From Hibiscus mutabilis (lineage: Eukaryota > Streptophyta > Magnoliopsida > Malvales > Malvaceae), in NCBI GenBank assembly GCA_019671005.1, contig CM033718.1, positions 30,458,508 through 30,522,507 of the forward strand: DNA of 64,000 bases, read 5' to 3'. Each line of letters opens with the position of its first letter. The first letter of the stretch is position 1. Shown here piece by piece: positions 56,926 through 64,000 of the stretch. Both the position numbers and the translations under genes were made by a program. The notes under the pieces were generated by a model. The model made no database searches. It was given only the letters and a program-made list of their open reading frames with translations, and was not told where the DNA came from.

Positions 56926-57080
56926 AGTATCGATATTGGATTAGTACCGGTACTAAAAGAGCTTACTATTTTTCAACTTAAAAGGTCGTACCAGTACTCA
57001 ATGCCTGAAATGGCATTTTGAGTAATTTTAAACTTGTAAAATCATTTTGAAAACATAATAAAAACTTAGATAAATAAGAC
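56926..57080. other. Fragment with ATCGATA/GGTAC words
   Basis: Shares the GTACC / CGATA words of the 39.8-40.3 kb block (for example TTAGTACCGGTACTAA at 56941). Probably a scrap of the same LTR family. No gene. Confidence 0.35.
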
Positions 57081-57084
57081 TTAA

Positions 57085-57391
57085 GGGATACTTGTGCCCC
57101 TGTAGTAGTCTCAATTTATTGATTTTGCCCCTATGGTAGTTTTGCATCAATTTGGCCCCTGAAGTAGTCGATTGCATCACAGTTTGCTCCTTGACTAACA
57201 TTCTAACCCTAATTTCTAAATCTCAAACCCTAAACCCTAATAAAATTTTATCAAACTAAAGTGATTATGAAACATAAAATTATTCATAAACCCTAAATGA
57301 TGATGCGACTACTTCAGGGGCCAAATTGATGTGAAAATATCATAGGTGCGAAGTCGATAAATTGGGACTATTACAAGGACAAAAATAACCC
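57085..57391. mobile_element. Foldback MITE with long TIRs and TTAA duplication
   Basis: 307 bp. The left arm 57085-57170 and right arm 57306-57391 are inverted repeats of 86 bases with about ten mismatches (ends GGGATACTTGTGCCCCTG and its counterpart GGGTTATTTTTGTCCTTG). TTAA lies on both sides (57081-57084 and 57392-57395). No coding capacity. The TTAA target could indicate a PiggyBac-like source, but GGG ends also occur in other MITE groups. Confidence 0.85.
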
Positions 57392-57559
57392 TTAAGCGGG
57401 TAAATTTTGACTATTAAAACAAGTTATTTTAATCAATTGTTCTTGTCAACTTAGTATTTGTGAGATATTTCAATATTAAAAAATATATCTAAAATATTTT
57501 AAGCATTAAAACCTTTCTTATATCAAAATCAAAATATATTAATTTAAAAAGAACCTATG

Positions 57560-58633
57560 TAACTGCCATAGTTCAGTACACAAACGACCCCTCTCCTCAA
57601 TACTCCTAGCATCGCCCTCACCTTGATCAACTTATCTATCCATGTCGTCAATCACAAGTTACCCCTCTCCTCAATACTCCTAGCATCGCCCTCACCTTGA
57701 CCAACTTATCTATCCATGTCGTCAATCACTAGTCGTAAAGCTTCAATTCTATCATCAACACTCCCAAATTCCTTATTATTCCAAACTCACATGAATTGTC
57801 AAAAACTACATTACTTACACATGATGTTTCTCCCCTTAACCTCATTCGACAGCTTCTCCCATTCCTGCTTCATAAGCCTAACATCACCCTATCTCTTCAA
57901 CCAACAATTAAGGAAATAGAATTGGTGAGTTCCCCAATCTGACTCATCCCTTAACAACCACAATTGTACATGATCCGAGACACTCATGGCAAACAAACTA
58001 GATTCAGATGCACAAAACATTCCAACCAATCACTCGACACCATAAACTTGTCCAACCGACTGCACTTGTTACTACTATCGAACCAAGTAAATTGCTTACC
58101 CTACATCGACAAATCAATCAAACAAATATTATTAATAGAGTTAGAAAAAGCATTCATGCCATAAGCATCTCCCCTACAACCACATATTTCAGAAAAAAAA
58201 ACATTAACCACATTTAAATACACTCCAATACACCATTGTTGCAAGTTACTCGAGATATAATCTGACATAGCCTCTCAAACAAAATTTAATCACCTACACA
58301 ATGAGCATAAACTGCCATCATTACACATTACCAGTCCTCCACTACCATCTCCTTAGAACCACTACATAATTAGGATTCCAAATGGAACCCTCCATCACAA
58401 ATCGAGATGTTCCACACCACTAGAATGCCCTTTGAACATCCCTTCGATGGTGAAACGAAAAAAGAAACATCATTAGTGGACCAAATATACCTCATAACTG
58501 GAAAAGAAAATGACTCCATCTTCGTCTCCAAAATAAAAATCATATCGCAATAGTGTTGCCGTACAAGACTACAAACAACTCTTTTCTTCATAGATGACCC
58601 TAAACTACTCACATTCCAAGACATCACCCTCAT
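57560..58633 (-). pseudogene. LINE (L1-type) ORF2 endonuclease remnant
   Basis: On the minus strand MRVMSWNVSSLGSSMKKRVV opens at 58633, the start of an L1-type apurinic endonuclease that nicks target DNA. Catalytic-type residues are visible in WNVSSLG and IFILETKM. Later blocks include GMNAFSNSINNICLIDL and GKQFTWFDSSNKCSRLDKFMVSSDWL (about 58000-58120), split by many stops. It stops before RT. A LINE cut at its 3' side is unusual. A 74-bp tandem duplication (57587-57729) lies in its end. Confidence 0.8.
57587..57729. repeat. 74-bp tandem duplication in LINE remnant
   Basis: ACCCCTCTCCTCAATACTCC starts at 57587 and again at 57661. The two copies are nearly identical for about 69 bases. Confidence 0.92.
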
Positions 58634-58649
58634 CTCTGCACTCTATTGC

Positions 58650-60089
58650 TATTAAGCATGTAAAAGTACTATATTTTCTACCGTTTTTACTCATATTATT
58701 GTTACACTTAGGCTCATTTTTGTTGCATTGTTAGGCATTAATGCACAGTTTTATAGTTTCCTTGTGTATTGAGCTTGGTGTTACGTTTTGTTGGGTTTTA
58801 TAGAGAAATCAATGCTGGTTTGCTTTATTTTATGCAGGACGGATTGCCGTGGCAAGTAGGGACAAAATTGAAGGAATTGACGAAGTTGATTGCCACAACA
58901 TATCTTGATAAACATGACATTATTTGCAGAATTATCCAAAACGCAGAAGATAAATCCCAGATAAAAATTCAAACTTCTGGTCGGATAAAGATCAGACCCC
59001 CACAGATTTCAATTGCAGTCAAACTCTTCCTCTTCATCTATTTAAAGGGATCACATCAACAACAAGAGCTATTGCAGATAAAAGAAAAGTGATTAATTAT
59101 ATCTAATTGAAATTAATTCAAACTCCTTCCTATCAACTAAAATCTGATCGCAACACTCTATAAGTAGAGATCAAATCGCAAAACAAGGGGGAGTCGATTT
59201 AGGAGGAGAGAATCTAGATAATACCTTCATCTGCTTCATTATATTTTCATGCGATCCATGGCTGAAAATTTTTCCTTTGTATTTCTTTCGAACCCAGCCA
59301 TGAATTGATGTAAATTGGCTAGGGTTGTCGGGTTTTTGTTGGTGTGATAAATGATTGATGATTAGGCTTTTTATTTCAATAAATTCGGAGTTTGTTCATT
59401 CTTGGTTCTTTAAATTTCTATCTTGAGAGAATTGAGAGAGGATCTTGAGTGTTATCTATATATCTAGACTCGGGAGAGTTAGATTCAAGAAACGAATGAA
59501 CATGATTCTCATTCAAATGAAAGTTTGTGAGAGCTAATCCACCTTAGGAATAAGGATCGAATTTCAACGGATAAAAGGAGTGTAAGATCGGTTGTTGTTC
59601 ACCCAAGGTTAAATTAGGGATGTATTACCAAGGCACACACAAATAACCAGCTTTTCTTTTACGGATAACAAAAAGACATTGAAGAACACTTCACCGAGCT
59701 TCGAAAGAAGGAAGCCAATTGCTTTGGCATTAAAATCAGTCGCAGTTTCCACGACATAAATTGTAACCTAGATGCCATGGAAATCCAGTCGGTCTTAGTT
59801 GCCACAGTAACCGAGTTGCCTGAACAATCAATTGCCACGATAATCCATTCAATCATTGCAACACAACTCACGATAACCCGACCTACTCTCTTAAATTGAT
59901 TACTTCTTTCTATCTACTTAGATTATTTTACTTTACATTCATCACCATCAATGTGTTTCTTTTACAATACAGTAACTTAAGCAAAGTGTTCCAAACCAAT
60001 GCTTGTGGAGATGATACTTGATACACATCACTTTATTACTTGCGATGTGTTCACTTGCACCGTTTGTGTTGCACTTAAATCACGCAACA
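58650..60089 (+). repeat. 5' LTR of D
   Basis: 1440 bp. Starts TATTAAGCATGTAAAAG (TG changed to TA), ends CACGCAACA. Contains TTGCCGTGGCAA at 58844-58855. Relative to the 3' LTR it has about 215 more bases at about 58940-59150. Confidence 0.88.
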
Positions 60090-60095
60090 AGTTTT

Positions 60096-60113
60096 CAGCG
60101 CCGTTGCCGGGGA
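60096..60113 (+). promoter_or_regulatory. Primer binding site of D (tRNA-Asp type)
   Basis: CAGCGCCGTTGCCGGGGA, matching the site in B except for the first two bases. Confidence 0.88.
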
Positions 60114-60179
60114 TTGGCAATTGGTATTAGTTGTTTTTTATTGCATTTTTTCTCTTATTATTTTTACTAACTTTTCTTT

Positions 60180-60800
60180 TTGTTTTTTCTAAATATAAAA
60201 AAATCAGGTGTGCTACAAAAGTTAAGGGACATCAACATGTGGGGAAATAAAATTCCAACTATTCGAGAGTTGACGTGGGAAGATAGGAATCAGTCCACTC
60301 AAGAATTTCTTACACCCACCAATGATTACCTATACCAATCGAGAAAAGTCCAAAGAGTTTATACCGTGGAAAATTATTACGCTTGTTGTGGACAACATCA
60401 TGTGTTTGAAAATTTCCCTCACAATCCTAGTGCATATGGCTACATGAAGGACCAAAGATGGGAACAGCAACAAAATCCTTCATGGTATGATCAAAAAGCT
60501 TAATAAAAGTTTTTCCGCGGCAATTGACATGCCTTGGCAATGTAGTCTTTATCAGCAGCCAAGTTTCTCAGCAACAGATATGGCATTGCAATATAGTCAT
60601 TTTCAAGAGCATTCAAATTCCTTGGAGGAAACTGTTCTAGCTTTCTTGGCTAGAACTAACAGGTCAATTGAGGAGATTCGAGAGCTATCGAAGCCTATGG
60701 ATGCGAGGATAGCTAGGATGGATGAACTCTTGAGGGGTTCAGAAGATCAATTGAGAAGACTCACATATGCCATGGATAACATGCCCCAATAGTTAAGTCC
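60180..60800 (+). pseudogene. gag: Gag remnant of D: zinc knuckle and coiled coil
   Basis: Only the C-terminal half of gag is recognisable, though it follows close to the primer site. 60180-60503 contains YACCGQHHVFENFPHNPSAYGY, a zinc knuckle with two of four ligands lost. 60487-60792, in another frame, has the helix SLEETVLAFLARTNRSIEEI and LLRGSEDQLRRLTYAMDNM, the counterpart of 22621-22938 in B. The gag core is deleted. Confidence 0.68.
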
Positions 60801-61750
60801 TAGGGATACTGAAGTCCCAAGCCAAGAAAACAAGGAGCAATGCAAAGAGAGGTCCCCAATGTGTAGGGAACAACAATAACCTCCAGGTCGAGAGCATGCT
60901 GATGAGAAAGATTGCCCAACACTGGATGTGGCAAAATAAAGAATTGCCATGGCAATTGAGGAGCCTGAGAGGAGTATGCCGCGACAACATTCAGTGAGGC
61001 TGAAAAGGGTAATGCTACAGCAAATTCTAAGGAATCGGATGCCCAGAATGTTACAACACTGATGCTAAAGCATAAATTTGTGCATTGCTTTTATCCACCA
61101 TTGCCATGGTAATTGTACGACCACATGCAGGACCAACACAATGGTAATATTGTGATAATGGAATATGAGCAAGTGATGACTGAACCTTTTGAATTCTTTA
61201 AAAACTCACCTCCTTCGTTGCAGGTATTTCTCGAGGAACCAACGCTGGTAGATTTAAAGCCATCAAAATCTCTACTAATGGAGATACTTAAGAGGCCTAA
61301 AGAAAATGGTAGTTGGATTTATAAAGCTTCTCAGAAAATTGGTTTTTCCCTTAACTTACAACAAATTTTGGCAGAAGATTGCCACGGCAATTGGCTGGCC
61401 CAGTAATTGCCTCAACAACGAAGGCTAAATCCAACCATGATGAATAAGGTAATTGAATGATTGAGTGTTGATATAAATTTTCCTATTAATATATTCATGC
61501 CTTTAGGAATAGTAGCAAGGTGGAGTGTGTACATGGACTACAAGGGAACACGAAAGAAAGACATCTCCACTATGGTAACACAAAAGGGAGTAGCTGCAAG
61601 CACATTGGCCCAACTCTTTTTGGGCAATATTGTTACCCGATGGAGGGTGCGGATAGACTCTAAGAAATATCAGAAATGACCCTCCTTAAGCTTTCTTAAG
61701 GGAACCCTATTCCATTCCAATTTTCTTTTCTTTTATGTTTACTTTAATTT
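60801..61750 (+). other. Decayed interior of D
   Basis: Short frames only, including 61113-61406 (EYEQVMTEPFEFFKNSPPSLQVFLEE) and 61461-61679. No recognised domain. It contains TTGCCACGGCAA at 61379-61390. Probably a collapsed pol region. Confidence 0.4.
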
Positions 61751-61829
61751 TAGTTGTTTTTTTTTCATTTTAATAAGACCAGGGTGTTGAAAGAAGCCCA
61801 AACAATCAAACTTTCTGCGAGAAAGGAAC

Positions 61830-62188
61830 ATGCCACGGCAAAAGAAGATGTCACGGCAAAGGAACTTATCACGGCAACTGCTCTCCCACAAAAAGGTAAG
61901 GACTCTATTCTTAAACTTTCTCGTATTGAATCTCTTTTCAGATTCAGACGATTCTACTTCCGCACCGATGAAGTCCTCATTGGCTGTGCCTTCAAAATTA
62001 GCATCGAAGCGTAAAGCTTCTACACTTGAAGAGGACATCGAGGAGGATGTACCAGAGAAGAGGTTACGAAAATGATGGTTCAGAATGCACCACTAGCTTC
62101 ACGTCAACAACCACCACTAGCCAGAAAATGGACCAAGCAAATGGCTCGAAGGAAATACGTCATTCAAGGTGATGACCTCATCGACTAA
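61830..62188 (+). pseudogene. Extra 3' ORF of D
   Basis: Frame 61830-62075 has MPRQKKMSRQRNLSRQ made of the palindromic DNA word, then FSDSDDSTSAPMKSSL, a basic KLASKRKAS patch and acidic EEDIEEDVPEKRLR. After a frame change it ends RRKYVIQGDDLID (stop near 62188). It matches the ORF at 19322-19781 of B in order and composition, including the DD-L-(S/I)-(E/D) end. No known family recognised. Confidence 0.5.
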
Positions 62189-62234
62189 CTCATTTACATT
62201 TCATCTCTTTTTAGTTTTGTTTTGTTGTTGCATG

Positions 62235-62268
62235 CATTGAGAGCAATGCCTCTCTTGAGTTTGGGGGG
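62235..62268 (+). promoter_or_regulatory. Distal stem-loop plus G-tract of D
   Basis: CATTG-AGAG-CAATG (62235-62248) then GTTTGGGGGG (62259-62268). Counterpart of 19243-19283 in B. Confidence 0.65.
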
Positions 62269-62547
62269 TTATTTTGTCTCATAGTTAGTTGCATTCATTT
62301 TATAATCTCATTTTGTTGCATATATTACTTGCCATGTCTTTTACCTGATTAAACTGCCTAAACCTACAATGATATCCTATGATGAATTTTTGCCACCACA
62401 ATTACATTATAGAACTTTAGATTTAGTATTAGCATGGAGTGTACTTGGAATTTTGCTATGATGCTAAATATTGATTGACAATGTTGTGACTTGTTGATTA
62501 AGGGAGACCTAATGAACTTTAGGTTATTTAAAATTGGGTAATTTGTG

Positions 62548-62732
62548 CTAGAGGTGCCTATCCCACTCTAGCTTAAACTAAAATTTGAATTAAGATAATT
62601 TCTTACTAGAGGTGCCTATCTGGATCTAGTGTGTCACACATTAAGAGTCACTAGAGGTGCCTAAAATTGGCTCTAGTTGATTAAATTGAACAAAGAAATT
62701 GCTTTTCTAGAGGTGTGTAAAACTGGCTCTAG
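62548..62732 (+). repeat. Four spaced hairpin repeats of D
   Basis: CTAGAGGTGCC...CTCTAG copies at 62548-62571, 62606-62629, 62651-62676 and 62707-62732. They correspond to the four of B (18750-18935) in number, order and place between the two G-tract modules. Confidence 0.85.
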
Positions 62733-62982
62733 CTGACTTAATTTCCCCGACAAATAAATTGATAAAACCTATTGTTCGCATGGAATCCTATTAGTTGACT
62801 TGTACACAACTCCACACACACATTGTCACTAGCATTATAGTTTTATTTTAAGTAATTATTTGTGTTGTCCGAGAGATAAAAAGTTAATCAACTTTTTGTG
62901 CAACGGTTCAGAGGATTGAAGTCAGGTACGAAGCATTTTTTGCGGTAAAAGCCTTGGTAGGTGATTGTTATTGTTTTGCATT

Positions 62983-63016
62983 GCTTGAGGACAAGCAATA
63001 GTTCGAGCTTGGGGTG
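62983..63016 (+). promoter_or_regulatory. Proximal stem-loop and polypurine tract of D
   Basis: GCTTG-AGGA-CAAGC (62983-62996), then GAGCTTGGGGTG immediately before TGTTAAGTGTG. Confidence 0.75.
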
Positions 63017-64000
63017 TGTTAAGTGTGTAAAAGTACTATATTTTCTATCCTTTTTACTCATATTATTATTAGACTTAGGCTCATTTTAGTTGCATTGTTA
63101 GGCATTAACCCATAGTTTTATAGTTTGCTTGTCTATTCAGCTTGGTGTTACATTTTTTAGGTTTTTGTGGAGAAATCGCTGTTGTTTTGCTTTATTTTGT
63201 GCAGGACGAATTGCCGTGGCAAGTGGGGACAAAACTTAAGGAATTGCCAAAACCGATTACTACGACATATCTGGATAAACAAGACATTATCTACAGAATT
63301 CTCCAAAACTAATTGCAACACTCTATAAATAAAGATCAAATCGCAAAACAAGGGGGGGTCGATTTAGGAGAAGAGACTCCAGATCGCACCTTCATCTTCT
63401 TCATTATATTTTCATGCAATCCATGGCTGGAAATTTTTCCTTTGTATTTGTTTCGAACCCAGCCACGAACTGATGTAAATTGGCTAGGGTTATCAGTTTT
63501 TGTTGGTGTGATAAACGATTGGATTGTTAGGTTTTTTATTTTAATAAATTCAGAGTTTGTTCATTCTTGGTTCTTTAAATTTCTATCTTGAGAGAATTGG
63601 GAAAGGATCTTGAGTGTTATCTACTTATCTAGACTCAGGAGAGTTAGATTCAAGAAACGAATGAACATGATTCTCATTCAAACGAATGTTGGTGAGAATT
63701 AATCCATCTTAGGAATAAGGATCAGATTTCAACGAGTTAAAGGAGAGTAGGATCGGTTGTTGGTCACCCAAGGTTAACGCGTGGATGTATCACCAAGACA
63801 TGCACAAATAACCAGTTCTTCTGTTACGGATAACAAGAAGACATTGAAGAACACTTTACTGAGCTTCGAAGGAAGAAACCCAGTTGCTTTGGCATTAAAA
63901 CCAGTCATAGTTGCCATGGAAAAAATCGTGACCTAGATGCCACGACAATCCAGCCGGTCTTAGTTGCCACAGCAACCGAGTTGCCTCAACAATCAATTGC
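63017..64000 (+). repeat. 3' LTR of D, cut by window end
   Basis: Starts TGTTAAGTGTGTAAAAG. TTGCCGTGGCAA at 63211-63222; TATAAATA at 63324-63331. About 215 bases present in the 5' LTR are missing at about 63308. Confidence 0.9.

Larger units (their letters stand above)
58650..64000 (+). mobile_element. Element D: Athila-type, gag and 3' ORF only
   Basis: 5' LTR 58650-60089, primer site 60096-60113, a 2.9 kb interior and a 3' LTR from 63017 past the window end. The interior has a gag remnant and the extra 3' ORF but no protease, RT, RNase H or integrase motif. It is related to B by LTR landmarks (shared GAATGAACATGAT and CTTAGGAATAAG blocks), 3' ORF, hairpin array and G-tract modules. Large internal loss makes it non-autonomous. 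Confidence 0.88.

Noticed and set aside
57225..57245. Telomere-like CCCTAAACCCTAA
   Set aside because: Only two units, located in the centre of the foldback element.

Overview
This is plant nuclear DNA, most likely from a eudicot. It is AT-rich and made almost entirely of LTR retrotransposons nested in each other and decayed by stops, frameshifts and deletions. There are also two blocks that look like transferred mitochondrial DNA (one carries a piece of mitochondrial 18S rRNA), a LINE fragment and a small foldback transposon. I see no intact host protein gene, no tRNA gene and no CRISPR array. The species cannot be read from the sequence.

Layout. 1-16963: two chromovirus (Ty3/gypsy, Tekay/Del-like) copies in direct tandem sharing one 3.97 kb LTR: interior 1 (cut by the window start), LTR, interior 2, LTR. 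The last LTR is broken at 16963 by element B. 16964-24513: B, an Athila-type Ty3/gypsy element on the minus strand with gag, protease, integrase and an extra 3' ORF but no reverse transcriptase or RNase H; its 5' LTR is cut off at 24513. 24514-38911: remnant A, the 3' part of a plus-strand Athila-type element. A was hit by a solo LTR of family B (24947-26545, perfect TSD ACTTC), and its 3' LTR was split by element C (28753-37723, minus strand, two LTRs, also without RT and RNase H).

38912-46015: copia gag scrap, chromovirus LTR pieces, a decayed minus-strand integrase and mitochondrial-looking DNA ending in a 253-base gap. 46269-50434: copia element with two 287-bp LTRs. 50435-51926: more mitochondrial-looking DNA with the rrn18 piece. 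51927-56925: second copia remnant, split by a 3.9 kb chromovirus-like LTR. 57085-57391: foldback element with TTAA duplications. About 57560-58633: LINE endonuclease remnant. 58650-64000: element D, an Athila-type element keeping LTRs, part of gag and the extra 3' ORF.

The most interesting signals lie in the Athila-type elements A-D. (1) A stem-loop plus G-tract module occurs twice near the 3' end of each. Its stem changes on both arms while the loop is largely kept. (2) Four CTAGAG...CTCTAG hairpins sit between the two modules in both B and D. (3) The 12-base palindromic word TTGCC-NN-GGCAA is scattered through LTRs and reading frames of B and D. (4) B and C both lack exactly the RT-RNase H segment. 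(5) B and D share a small ORF downstream of the integrase position. Other families carry their own palindromic words: ATTCGAAT in the chromovirus and GTATCGATAC in the 39.8-41 kb block. All functional claims are inference from reading the sequence; no search or folding was run.
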